Translations under genes and position numbers: made by a program
In this document: positions 1-7,467 of the stretch, in pieces
How positions within the stretch are numbered: position 1 is the first letter of the stretch
Layout: each line of letters starts with the position of its first letter
Origin: a virus
Direction: 5' to 3' (one strand)
Length of the DNA: 30,076 bases
Virus record (IMG/VR): IMGVR_UViG_3300042893_002673
Coordinates: 1 to 30,076 of that record
Notes under the pieces: generated by a model
The model's input: only the letters and a program-made list of their open reading frames with translations
Database searches by the model: none
Told to the model about the DNA's origin: nothing

Positions 1-858
1 TACAACTACGATGCGTTCGGGACCGTGCGGATCATGAACGCCGCCTTCGGTGTCCTCGGCAACAGCGCGTATGAGTGGGAGTTCCTTTACCACGGGGAGT
101 TCCGGGACAAGGAGAGCCAACTCTACAACTACGGCTACCGCTACTTGGACACCCAGCTCGGCAGGTGGCTGTCAAGGGATCCGATTGGAGAGAGGGGGGG
201 TAAAAACCTTTATGCGTTCGTCGAGAACCAGACCATCGATAAACTCGACATGTATGGCACTATGTCTTGCGGAGTTGCTTCATCGGGACCAGTTCAGAAA
301 GTCGTTCGTGCAGATGATGAGTTTGTATCAGGAGGCGTGAAGGTTCCAAATTCTTATCGGGCCGGGACGAACTCAAAGCCAAGCGTTATGCTCGTCGCAA
401 TCTTCGACGAAATCGGGGATTGCCCGGATTCAGTAAACGTCCGAATTGAAGCAGCTGCCAAACGGTATCGGGTTGCCAATACGACTGTTTGGGCGCATGC
501 GTCATATACTGTTTCCATAGATAGCGATTGCAGTTTATCTGGGGAGTTGGGGCCGGCCAAATTTTACTCCGCCTCAACACCAGTTGCCCTCGGGCTTAAA
601 GTTTCAATTAATAGCAGTCGAAAACTTATCAAAGTTAGAGCCGTTGCTTCTGCCGTGCTATATGGAGCTGACCCAGGTCCTGAGGCCAGGGGTTTAGGTT
701 ATTATGTGTGGGGTGGGGGATTTGATTCAAACGGCCAGGATATCGGACCCAGGGATCAAGCGACCGGTGGATTAGCATGGGATGAACGAGGAGATGGCGT
801 GAGGAACGAAACTGTACTGCTGATTTATCACAGATGCAAACTATGTGCAAAAAAGTAA
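1..858 (+). CDS. RHS repeat-associated core protein, C-terminal part (5' end outside window)
   Basis: The reading frame is open from base 1, so the gene is cut by the window edge; the first ATG (25) is internal. Visible are a YDAFG motif at the very start, then the RHS-associated core around residues 30-75 of the visible part (YNYGYRYLDTQLGRWLSRDP, IGERGG, NLYAF, DMYG). These signatures define the end of the RHS/YD-repeat shell in large secreted or cell-surface proteins. After the core comes a unique tail of about 200 residues that looks beta-rich and has no toxin motif I recognise. In RHS proteins this tail is the exchangeable tip and often carries the effector activity. The tail region is clearly more AT-rich than the phage DNA to the right, which fits horizontal exchange of tips. 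The stop codon TAA overlaps the next ATG (TAATG), so the two genes are translationally coupled. Confidence 0.85.
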   Translation, partial: YNYDAFGTVRIMNAAFGVLGNSAYEWEFLYHGEFRDKESQLYNYGYRYLDTQLGRWLSRDPIGERGGKNLYAFVENQTIDKLDMYGTMSCGVASSGPVQKVVRADDEFVSGGVKVPNSYRAGTNSKPSVMLVAIFDEIGDCPDSVNVRIEAAAKRYRVANTTVWAHASYTVSIDSDCSLSGELGPAKFYSASTPVALGLKVSINSSRKLIKVRAVASAVLYGADPGPEARGLGYYVWGGGFDSNGQDIGPRDQATGGLAWDERGDGVRNETVLLIYHRCKLCAKK

Positions 859-1505
859 TGAAGACGCTCTTAACAATTTGGGGGATCTTATTGATGGATC
901 TAGGGTTAACACAAGAATTGAATGATGTAGAAAGTGACTCAAAGAATGTTGAGATACACGAAGCTTCTTGGTGCTCAAAATTCATGGTTGGAGGGAGGGT
1001 ATTCCGCTTATCTCAACCGCGGATATTAATCACGAGAGGCGAATCGTTCATTCCGGAATTAGGCCAGATGGACTTTTTTGTCGTCGACGGCTTAGGTGTG
1101 GCGTCAGTTGGAAAAAACCTGATTATCAACAATCAGATTTATGAGGGGACTAACGTGGGGGATGTGATTATCGTTGACAAAAATAACTCCGTTACCAGGC
1201 AAGGAAATCTAATTTCTGGAGGCGCTTTGCCGCCCGCCTTGGAAAAGAAGATTAGCGGGGAGGATTTTCATGTGGACGACGAATTCTTAGGGTTTAAAAT
1301 TATTTCAAAAGATCACCTCGGCTTCAGCTTATCGATGCAACCAGCAAGTGAAAAAGATGGTTTCTTTTCTGTAGGCCTGACGCCTTTTAAAATATGGGAT
1401 GGAAAACTTTATATGCTTGGGAAGGAGGTGGGCAAGGTTACTGAGAATGAGACAATAACGATTAGCCGAAAACTGGGGAGAGTCAGTTTAGGAAAGACTA
1501 AGTGA
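858..1505 (+). CDS. Small secreted protein coupled to the RHS tip
   Basis: I do not recognise this 215-residue protein. The start chosen is the ATG in the TAATG overlap with the RHS stop; an in-frame ATG at 834 would overlap the RHS gene by 25 nt. From 858 the protein opens with a short hydrophobic stretch (MKTLLTIWGILLMDLGL), consistent with a signal peptide or membrane anchor. The rest is soluble and beta-strand-like, with a run of VGDVIIVDKNN-type segments and two cysteines only near the N-terminus. Its position directly behind a variable RHS tail is where cognate immunity or accessory proteins usually sit. Immunity is only an inference, and the secretion signal would place it outside the cytoplasm. 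Composition matches the AT-rich RHS tip. Confidence 0.75.
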   Translation: MKTLLTIWGILLMDLGLTQELNDVESDSKNVEIHEASWCSKFMVGGRVFRLSQPRILITRGESFIPELGQMDFFVVDGLGVASVGKNLIINNQIYEGTNVGDVIIVDKNNSVTRQGNLISGGALPPALEKKISGEDFHVDDEFLGFKIISKDHLGFSLSMQPASEKDGFFSVGLTPFKIWDGKLYMLGKEVGKVTENETITISRKLGRVSLGKTK

Positions 1506-1601
1506 GAGTTCTCTGAAGGGCAGTAGAAAATTGCCCGTCCCTCTGAAAAGCTATTGCTGCCTGCACCGCGGAATGCCCGAGGACGTTCCGGTTTCCCCTA
1601 A

Positions 1602-1622
1602 GAGGCTGTCTGAAAAATTATC
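1602..1622. repeat. Left terminal inverted repeat-like end of an IS5-type element
   Basis: The string GAGGCTGTCTGAAAAATTAT resembles the outer ends of IS5-group elements and lies 54 nt upstream of the transposase remnant in the expected place. No matching right end was found, which fits a truncated element. The region 1506-1600 holds only a weak GGGCA...TGCCC hairpin (1518-1536) and no gene. Confidence 0.35.
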
Positions 1623-1675
1623 TTCCCGCGGATTTTAATCTGTACTAGTTAGCTCATGTATTGGAGAAGCTCGGG

Positions 1676-1835
1676 ATGCCTGATTACCCGAGCAGTTTGA
1701 CCGATTCCGAATGAGAGTTTATCCGACCTCTCTTGCCTGCAAGCCCGCTCGGCCAGCGGGGGGCGACCGATGGAGCGCTCGCGGCGCAGCATTCTCAACG
1801 GCATCTTTTACATCATCCGCACCGGCGGGGCATGC
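1676..1835 (+). pseudogene. IS5-family transposase remnant
   Basis: Translating from the ATG gives MPDYPSSLTDSE, then a stop (TGA where TGG is expected), then EFIRPLLPASPLGQRG in the same frame. Similarity continues in the next frame after a frameshift in the G-run near 1760: RGRPMERSRR, ILNGIFYIIRTGGA. This is the standard N-terminus of IS5-type transposases. The gene therefore has a nonsense codon, a frameshift and a 3' truncation: similarity is lost just after the IRTGGA segment, well before the DDE catalytic core. It cannot be functional. The 395 bp between 1505 and 1901 contain nothing else that I can support. Confidence 0.7.
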
Positions 1836-1900
1836 AGCTCGGGGGTCGGTTCTTGAAGCGTGAATCTGTTAGGCTTTGATCGCTTGGGTAGGGTTGGTCG

Positions 1901-2239
1901 GTGAATAACATTATGCCTCGCATTTCTGAAGTTGTGGATCGCTTTGACTCTAGCCGTCCCAACCAGGTGACCGACATTGCGGGCTCGACCACCGTCGTCG
2001 CCAGCATGCGCTACCTCGGCCTCGGCACCCTCGTCGGCCTGAACTACGACGGGGCCTCCGGCCTCAACCTCACCTACCAGAACGGCGGCACCGGAACCGC
2101 CGGCGACAAGTACACCGGCCTCGACCGCTTCGGTCGGATCGTCGAGACCATCTGGATCAAGGGGACGGGAGACGTGGTGCAAGGAGTCTATGGACGCAAC
2201 CGCTCTGCCGCTGACTCCAGCCTACGAAAAACGGCTTGA
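1901..2239 (+). pseudogene. RHS/YD-repeat gene fragment
   Basis: This 112-residue frame contains VASMRYLGLGTLVGLNY and DKYTGLDRFGRIVETIW, wording typical of the YD-repeat shell of RHS proteins in Planctomycetes and Verrucomicrobia. It has no signal peptide, covers only about 90 residues of a shell that normally spans hundreds to thousands, and ends soon after a GVYGRNR segment where further repeats would be expected. It is best read as a fragment left by recombination or IS activity between RHS copies, since the truncated IS lies immediately upstream. The ATG at 1901 may not be a real start. Confidence 0.65.
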
Positions 2240-2276
2240 AATCTAAATTTCTATATCTTATTCCATAACAACTATT

Positions 2277-2510
2277 ATGAGCACTCGATCATTCAGCCGC
2301 AGATCCCTATTGACCCGTCTTGCCGCCGCTCTCGCCGCGATTCCTGCTCTTGCCACGGTGGGTCGCGCCGAAGGGAAGAGCACCATACCGGCAGGATCCG
2401 AAGGAGATCAAACCCTCAAAACTTACACGCTCCCGGAGGGCCGGAGCCACACCGTCTACCGATACGATTCCCGAGGTCGCCTCGTTCAATTAATTACTTA
2501 CTTCTCCTAA
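2277..2510 (+). CDS. Short protein with Tat-type signal and one YD-like repeat
   Basis: The N-terminus (RSFSRRSLLTRLAAALAAIP) has a twin-arginine SRRSLL motif, a hydrophobic core and an A-x-A-like end near residue 31, so export through the Tat pathway is plausible. The mature part is only about 45 residues and ends in TVYRYDSRGRLVQLITYFS, a single YD-repeat unit like those of RHS proteins. It may be a genuine small exported protein of an RHS locus, or the start of a larger gene that has lost its 3' part. It lies at the edge of the high-GC phage DNA. No function can be assigned. Confidence 0.5.
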   Translation: MSTRSFSRRSLLTRLAAALAAIPALATVGRAEGKSTIPAGSEGDQTLKTYTLPEGRSHTVYRYDSRGRLVQLITYFS

Positions 2511-2596
2511 GTGGAGCAGCTTCGAGCAATCGGGAAAAAATGGGGGAGAAGCGTGGACACCACCCGGATCTGCCAAAGGGGAGGTCGATAGATCCG

Positions 2597-3613
2597 CTAC
2601 TCAGATCCGGCCAACAGCTTCGGGTGGACGCGGATCTGGAAAATCGGGACGAAGGCACCGACGGACTTGCGGAAGGGCCTTCCGGGCAGCGGGACGAGCG
2701 TGCGGAGAAGGGTCTGCAGGCGCTGGAAGGCCTTGGAAACCCGGTCGTAATCCGGGTCGGAGCCGCGCGGGTTCCGCCATTCACCTTTGGCGGCGAGCGT
2801 CATGAGGATGCCGAGCGGGTGTTCCGGGCCGAGTTGCTGGCGTTTCGGGAAGGTGTGGCTGCCCTCCTGGCCGGGGGCTTTCAGGTGGATGGTCTGGTTG
2901 CCGGCGATCTCGATGCGGACCTGGCTCCAGGTCAGGCCGTTGCCGGCGTGGATCACCGCCCGGACCTTCGGTTCGGCGGGGCCGCGGGGCTTGGTGATGG
3001 CCGGCAGCGGCACCCGGACCGCCGGTTGGGCCTCGATCTGGGCGAGACGTTCGGCGAGATCGACGAATTCCAGACGGTTGCGCACGCGCAGCGCCTCCAT
3101 TTCGGCGGTGAACCAGACATGGGTCGGGAACAGGACGGTCGATTCCGAGCGCACGGCCAGTTCGCCGAACAGCCCCTGATAGTCGCCGAGGCGACCGGGC
3201 GGCAGGAAGAGCAGCACCGGGCTGACCCGGCCAAAAGGATCCTGGCAGGAGCCGATGCGCCGGAGATTCCCCTGATTCTCCCAAGCGCCGTAGTCGAAGC
3301 CGATGGCCGCCGACAAGGCTTGGGCAACCGTGTCCCAATGCGGTTGGAGTTCCGCGACTTCCGCCGCCTTGAACGGGATCGGCGGCAGGTCGGCGTGGTC
3401 GTCCACCGCGACGAAGTCCTCGTCACCATCCACCATCAGCTCCAGCATCCGCCGCGGGTGCCGCGGGTCGATGACACAGCGCCCCGGCTTCCCGGTCGGT
3501 TTCAAGAACGGGGCGCAGGCTTCCCAATCGCCGCCGAGGTGATGCCGCCAGTTGCAGGCGGCCGAGCCCGCGGCCCCGAGTGCCTCAAGCGCTCTCCAGA
3601 AAGACGGTTTCAT
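2597..3613 (-). CDS. Unidentified protein, second gene of minus-strand pair
   Basis: A 338-residue soluble protein that I do not recognise. I chose the ATG at 3613 (MKPSFWRALEALG), which overlaps the upstream gene by 29 nt; an in-frame start at 3664 would overlap by 80 nt. The N-terminal half is acidic and Trp-rich (GGDWEACAPF, VDGDEDFVAVDDHADLPPIPF), and the middle has a segment PVLLFLPPGRLGDY. The C-terminal roughly 60 residues (DYDRVSKAFQRLQTLLRTLV, then PLPGRPF) look like a basic winged-helix-type domain. The coding strand is clear because the opposite-strand frame has the G/R/H/D-rich composition of a GC-driven shadow. The pair points away from the phage early operon, where repressor, anti-host or superinfection genes often lie. 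Confidence 0.7.
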   Translation of the reverse strand: MKPSFWRALEALGAAGSAACNWRHHLGGDWEACAPFLKPTGKPGRCVIDPRHPRRMLELMVDGDEDFVAVDDHADLPPIPFKAAEVAELQPHWDTVAQALSAAIGFDYGAWENQGNLRRIGSCQDPFGRVSPVLLFLPPGRLGDYQGLFGELAVRSESTVLFPTHVWFTAEMEALRVRNRLEFVDLAERLAQIEAQPAVRVPLPAITKPRGPAEPKVRAVIHAGNGLTWSQVRIEIAGNQTIHLKAPGQEGSHTFPKRQQLGPEHPLGILMTLAAKGEWRNPRGSDPDYDRVSKAFQRLQTLLRTLVPLPGRPFRKSVGAFVPIFQIRVHPKLLAGSE

Positions 3614-4766
3614 GGCAGGGGTTGGAGAATCCGCGTTCGGCGAGCCACGGTTCGATGGCGTCATCGAGGTGCAGGCCGGACACCTTGTCGCGGTGCGGGT
3701 TGAGGATCACCGGCACCAGTCGCCGCCTGGCCGCGATCTTCAGGTCGATCCGGGCCTCCAGCAGGACGGCGCGCTGCAGGAGCGAGGAGTTCATTTCCGC
3801 GAGACTTTCGAAGATGTTGCCGCGGGTGATCAGCACCTGGCTCCCGCCGGGAAGCCCGACCTTGAGTGAGGCCAGCTCGGCGAACTGGATGCGCGACGCC
3901 GGGTCGCATTTGAGGATGGAGGGGCCTTCCCGCATCGGTTCGAGCGAGTAGCGCTTGGAATGCACCAAGGCCGTGGGCGAGGCGTGGAAGACCGTGCCGA
4001 AGGCCTGGCGGTAGAGTTCCTGCAAGCGGCGGCCGATCCCGGAAATCTGCCATTCGCCGGTGTGGTGGCGGTAGTGGGCGACGTCCACCCGCTCGGGGCG
4101 GAGGATCTTCGACGCCGGGCTGCCGTCCTCGTCGAACACGCCGATGCGCTTGAGCAGGTCGCCGTGCCGGATGACGAACGAGGTGCCGGCGGCTTCCTCC
4201 CGGACGTGGACGCGACAGATGCCGGATCGCGCGTTCTGCTCGAACCAGGGCCGGAGCAAGTTTTCCAGGTGCCCGATGCGATGCCCGGTCGGCGGCAGGA
4301 ACTTCAGCTCCGGGTTGCGGGCGAAGGAGACCAGCGAGCGTTTCGCCTGTAGCGCCTGGCGATCGAACTCGCGCCAGGCGACGTCTGGCGCGTGAAGGAG
4401 GATCTTCACCGCGAGGTCTTCCGCAGAGTCGTCCGCTTCCAGCAGGCGGGCCACCAGGCCCTCGTAGCCATCCTCAAAATTGACGCCGCTTTGGGGATCG
4501 GAAATCAGGTCCAGCAGCTCCAAACGCTCGACGAGCTCGGAGGGAGTGGATTCCACCGGCGAGGTGATGACGGACACCACGTCGTCGAGAGCCGCCGCGG
4601 AAATGCCGATCTGCTCCAGCGGGGCTCCGCGCGCGGAAAAGTAGGCCGCGAAGGGGGCGAGCAGGGAAACGACACTCGATGATTTCAGGGTGGAAAGGAC
4701 GCCGGGGCGGACAAGGCGGGGTGTGCGGATCGCGGGCATGGGTTGAAACGGGTGAGCTGTTCTCAT
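3585..4766 (-). CDS. Unidentified protein, first gene of minus-strand pair
   Basis: A 393-residue protein without membrane segments or a motif I can name. Start candidates are ATG 4766 and ATG 4739 (MPAIRTPRLVRPG); neither has a Shine-Dalgarno sequence. The first 130 residues are helical and acidic. The middle is rich in Arg/His (RRQALQAKRS-like, FVIRHGDLLKRIG, DVAHYRHHTGEWQI), and the C-terminal third has alternating strands (VGLPGGSQVLITRG, RRRLVPVILNPHRDKV). It is transcribed divergently from the recombination operon across a 293-bp gap filled with repeated CCGGAC sites, so its promoter probably shares those operators. A role as regulator or partner of the next gene is inference from position only. 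The 29-nt overlap with the next gene implies co-translation. Confidence 0.7.
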   Translation of the reverse strand: MRTAHPFQPMPAIRTPRLVRPGVLSTLKSSSVVSLLAPFAAYFSARGAPLEQIGISAAALDDVVSVITSPVESTPSELVERLELLDLISDPQSGVNFEDGYEGLVARLLEADDSAEDLAVKILLHAPDVAWREFDRQALQAKRSLVSFARNPELKFLPPTGHRIGHLENLLRPWFEQNARSGICRVHVREEAAGTSFVIRHGDLLKRIGVFDEDGSPASKILRPERVDVAHYRHHTGEWQISGIGRRLQELYRQAFGTVFHASPTALVHSKRYSLEPMREGPSILKCDPASRIQFAELASLKVGLPGGSQVLITRGNIFESLAEMNSSLLQRAVLLEARIDLKIAARRRLVPVILNPHRDKVSGLHLDDAIEPWLAERGFSNPCHETVFLESA

Positions 4767-4879
4767 GAACAAAATTAGCAGCCTTGTGAACCCCGAAATC
4801 TGAACCCTTGGAAAATGAACCTCCGGGCGATTCCGGGATTCTTTGGAGAGCCGAAATGATCTGCAGGCCGGAACCGAAA

Positions 4880-5012
4880 CCGGACACTTTTTGGCCCAAA
4901 ACCGGACATGTCCGGAGGGCTGTCCGAAAAAGTCCGGAAAATATCACCATTGTGGGTCAATGGATTGCGGTAAAAGCGGACACTTTTCCCGGACCTTTCC
5001 GGACATGTCCGG
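4880..5012. promoter_or_regulatory. Operator array: CCGGAC/GTCCGG sites with two 14-bp palindromes
   Basis: The perfect palindrome CCGGACATGTCCGG occurs at 4902-4915 and again at 4999-5012. Single half-sites CCGGAC or GTCCGG occur at 4880, 4932 and 4989, and near matches at 4922 (GTCCGA) and 4976 (GCGGAC). A longer element, (C/G)CGGACACTTTT, is present at 4880-4891 and 4976-4987. All lie in the gap between divergent transcription units. Repeated dyads in such a gap are the usual architecture of phage repressor operators. The binding protein is unknown; no classic CI-like repressor is visible in the window. Confidence 0.6.
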
Positions 5013-5035
5013 GGAAGAGGACGACGGCGGGCCAA

Positions 5036-5041
5036 TTGACA
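5036..5041 (+). promoter_or_regulatory. TTGACA start-associated motif
   Basis: TTGACA ends 18 nt before the ATG at 5060. It is the first of eleven occurrences upstream of starts in this window and supports 5060 rather than 4808 as the start of the ATPase gene. Spacing excludes a normal -35 role for this gene. Confidence 0.5.
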
Positions 5042-5059
5042 CCCCGCCGCATTCGTCCG

Positions 5060-6055
5060 ATGCAAACCACCACCAAATCCACCCCTCCCCTGGCGATCCG
5101 CCGGGGCAAGATCACCCGGCCGCAGAAGGCCGTTGTTTACGGACCCGAAGGCGTCGGCAAGTCGACGCTGGCGGGCCGTCTGCCGGATCCCGTCTTCCTC
5201 GACACCGAAGGCGGCACCCACCACCTGGACGTCGTCCGGCTCGATGCCGCCTCGACCTGGGACGAGATCACCTCCGCGGTCGGCCAACTCGCGAAGTCGG
5301 ACCACCCGTTCAAGACGCTGGTGATCGACACCGCCGATTGGCTGGAGAAGCGGCTGGTCGAGCACCTGTGCCGGAAGTCGAACAAGGATAGCATTGAGGA
5401 TTTCGGGTATGGCAAGGGCTGGGTGATTCTGGCCGAGGAATTCGCCCGCTTCCTCCACTCGCTCGACGCCCTGCTCGACCGCGGGATGCACGTCGTGTTC
5501 CTCGCCCACGCCACGGTGCGCAAGTTCGAGGCGCCGGACCAGGCCGGCAGCTACGATCGCTTCGAGCTGAAGCTCAGCAAGCAGGTCGCGCCCCTGCTCA
5601 AGGAGTGGGCCGATGTCGTGCTGTTCGGCAACTACGTCACCAAGATCGCTGAGAAAGACAACGGCAAGCTGCGCGGCGTCGGCGGCAAGGAGCGGGTGTT
5701 GTTCGCCACCCACTCGGCGGCCTACGACGCCAAGAACCGCCATGGTCTTCCTGACAAACTTCCTTTCACCGTCGAGGCCCTGGCCCCGGTGTTCGGCGCG
5801 GCGGCGGAGTCGGGGGGCTCCGTCGCCGCAAGCCCGGCCGCGGCGCCGTCGCTGGCCGACCAGCTCCGCGAGGCATTCGGTGCCCGCGAGGCGGAGGTGA
5901 TTCCATTCCTCGTCAACCGCCAGCAGATCAAGGCGGGCGAAAGCTGGGAGGCGGTCCCGGAGGAATACGGTAACCGGGTGCTGAGCGCGCCGGACCGCTT
6001 CCTCCAGGCCGTCGCTGAATTCCAGCAAGCGCAGGAGGTCGCCGTCGCACGATGA
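5060..6055 (+). CDS. RecA-fold ATPase, Sak4-like phage recombinase (AAA_24 type)
   Basis: A 331-residue ATPase with Walker A GPEGVGKST (residues 28-36) and Walker B KTLVIDTADW (about 85-94). The layout is that of the AAA_24/Sak4 family of phage single-strand annealing or Rad51-like proteins, which promote recombination and replication restart with an SSB and an exonuclease. The conserved block around residues 130-200 (DAEEFARFLHSLD-like, VVFLAHATVRKFE, YDRFELKLSKQVAPLLKEW) fits this family. The frame is open upstream to 4808, but that extension would translate the operator palindromes, so the ATG at 5060 is preferred. The gene overlaps the downstream nuclease by 4 nt (ATGA) and opens the early operon. 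Confidence 0.8.
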   Translation: MQTTTKSTPPLAIRRGKITRPQKAVVYGPEGVGKSTLAGRLPDPVFLDTEGGTHHLDVVRLDAASTWDEITSAVGQLAKSDHPFKTLVIDTADWLEKRLVEHLCRKSNKDSIEDFGYGKGWVILAEEFARFLHSLDALLDRGMHVVFLAHATVRKFEAPDQAGSYDRFELKLSKQVAPLLKEWADVVLFGNYVTKIAEKDNGKLRGVGGKERVLFATHSAAYDAKNRHGLPDKLPFTVEALAPVFGAAAESGGSVAASPAAAPSLADQLREAFGAREAEVIPFLVNRQQIKAGESWEAVPEEYGNRVLSAPDRFLQAVAEFQQAQEVAVAR

Positions 6056-7050
6056 GCGCGCTGCGTCCCTCCAACCTGCCGAAGCTGGCGGTGTGCCCGT
6101 GCTACGAGAGCAATCCCGTGGCCGGCCCGGCCGCCGAACGCGGCACCTTGCTCGACACCGCGTTCCGCGCCGAGCTGCTCGGCCTCGAAGAACGCTTCGT
6201 GATCGCCAACAAACTGAACGCCGACGAAATCGCGGCGGTTTCCTGGTCGGTCTCGATGGTGCGGGCGATCTCCGGCCGCGAACGGGTGCTGGCCCGCGAG
6301 GACGACTGCCGGGTGCGGATCCTCAACCTCACCGGCACGGCGGATGCCATCGTTCCGGCGAAGTTTAGCCACTTCGACCTGAAGACCGGGGCGCGGCGGA
6401 ACTACCGCGAGCAGATGGCGGCCTACGCGCTAGGACTGATGGGCGCGCACTTTGCCGGCGAGTGGACCGCCCACCTGTTGTTTTGCGACCAGCGGGAAAT
6501 CGAGACGATCAAGTTCAGCTACGAAGAGGCGCACGCCATCGTCGACCAGGTCGTCAAGTCGTTCAACGACCCGGGCAAGAAGCCGAGCCCTTGCGAATAC
6601 TGCTCGTGGTGCGCGAAAGCGGACACTTGTCCCGCGCGGCTCGCGATGGTCGGTGAGTCGCTCGCCGTCGCCGATCCGGGCTTCGATTTCGACGCGGTCC
6701 TCGCCGACCCGGAGAAACTCGGCAAATTCCTGGTCGCCTCCGCGGTGGTCGAGGACTTCCGCGACCGGGCGAAGAAGATCGCGACCGAGCGGCTCAAGAC
6801 CGGCGGCACGGTCCCCGGCTGGAAGCTGGTGACCCGCAAGGGCAGCGAGTTCGTCGATTGCGAAACGGTCGGCCACCACATCCAGCGGATCGGCTTCGGC
6901 CCGGTCCTCGCGGCCTACGGCAACCTCTCGGCCGCCAAGTTCCGCGACCTGTGGAGCCAGCGGATGCCGAGCGAGCAGCCCTTCCCGGACGAGGCGGTGA
7001 AGCACGCCGCGCCCTCCACCTATCTCAAACAATCCAAAGCCAAACCATAA
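6052..7050 (+). CDS. Cas4/RecB-like PD-(D/E)XK exonuclease with apparent Fe-S cluster
   Basis: A 332-residue nuclease. Catalytic motifs visible are GTAD (95-98), D109-x-K111 in SHFDLKTG, and the QMAAY motif at 121-125, the RecB-family order. Cysteines C184-x2-C187-x5-C193 (plus C181) near residue 190, together with C15 or C17 near the N-terminus, match the split four-cysteine 4Fe-4S arrangement of Cas4 and AddB nucleases. It resembles the phage PD-(D/E)XK/DUF2800 proteins. Directly coupled to the Sak4-like ATPase (ATGA) and followed by an SSB-like gene, it most likely resects DNA ends for phage recombination. The last roughly 130 residues are a less conserved helical tail. Confidence 0.8.
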   Translation: MSALRPSNLPKLAVCPCYESNPVAGPAAERGTLLDTAFRAELLGLEERFVIANKLNADEIAAVSWSVSMVRAISGRERVLAREDDCRVRILNLTGTADAIVPAKFSHFDLKTGARRNYREQMAAYALGLMGAHFAGEWTAHLLFCDQREIETIKFSYEEAHAIVDQVVKSFNDPGKKPSPCEYCSWCAKADTCPARLAMVGESLAVADPGFDFDAVLADPEKLGKFLVASAVVEDFRDRAKKIATERLKTGGTVPGWKLVTRKGSEFVDCETVGHHIQRIGFGPVLAAYGNLSAAKFRDLWSQRMPSEQPFPDEAVKHAAPSTYLKQSKAKP

Positions 7051-7056
7051 CTCACC

Positions 7057-7467
7057 ATGCCATCCTACACCGCAGCCATCCCTAGCGAACGCCCTGAATT
7101 CGTCGAATCGGGCGACCACGAGGTCGAAGTCGTCGACGCGATCGAAACGATCAGCAAAGGCGGCCACGAGATGATCGAGCTCAAGCTCAAGACATCCGCC
7201 GGCAGCTACCTCTACGACTTCCTCGTCTTCATCCCGACCGCGTTCTGGAAGATCGACGCCTTCCGCGCCGCCACCGGCGAGGAGGTGACGCCCGAGGTGG
7301 AGGTCGAGATCACGCCCGATCACGTGATCGGCCGGACCGGCACCGCCCGGCTCACCGTCGAGGAATACAACGGCAAGAAGCGCAACAAGGTCGCCGCCTG
7401 GATCGTCGGCACCGCGAAGCCCGCCCAACCCCAACCCGCGCGTCGCAATGACAACGAGCCATTCTGA
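7057..7467 (+). CDS. SSB-like protein (DUF669-type), phage
   Basis: A 136-residue protein with a compact beta-rich body (EVEVVDAIETISKGGHEMIE, LKLKTSAGSYLYDFL, a Trp at WKIDAF) and a C-terminal linker rich in Pro, Gln and Arg ending in NDNEPF. The acidic tail ending in Pro-Phe mimics the protein-recruiting tip of bacterial SSB (DDIPF). Phage DUF669 proteins in this position, between a Sak4/exonuclease pair and a helicase, are thought to bind single-stranded DNA. The start is 6 nt after the previous stop. The body has no clear OB-fold signature that I can verify by eye, so the SSB call rests on tail, size and context. Confidence 0.65.
   Translation: MPSYTAAIPSERPEFVESGDHEVEVVDAIETISKGGHEMIELKLKTSAGSYLYDFLVFIPTAFWKIDAFRAATGEEVTPEVEVEITPDHVIGRTGTARLTVEEYNGKKRNKVAAWIVGTAKPAQPQPARRNDNEPF

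Noticed and set aside
2540-3703. Long plus-strand open frame (387 codons) opposite the minus-strand gene
   Set aside because: Its composition (Gly/Arg/Asp/His-rich, few hydrophobic stretches) is a GC-driven shadow; the minus-strand reading gives a normal protein and a coherent operon.
4808-5059. N-terminal extension of the Sak4-like ATPase back to 4808
   Set aside because: It would translate the operator palindromes and adds residues with no family similarity; TTGACA spacing and homology support 5060.
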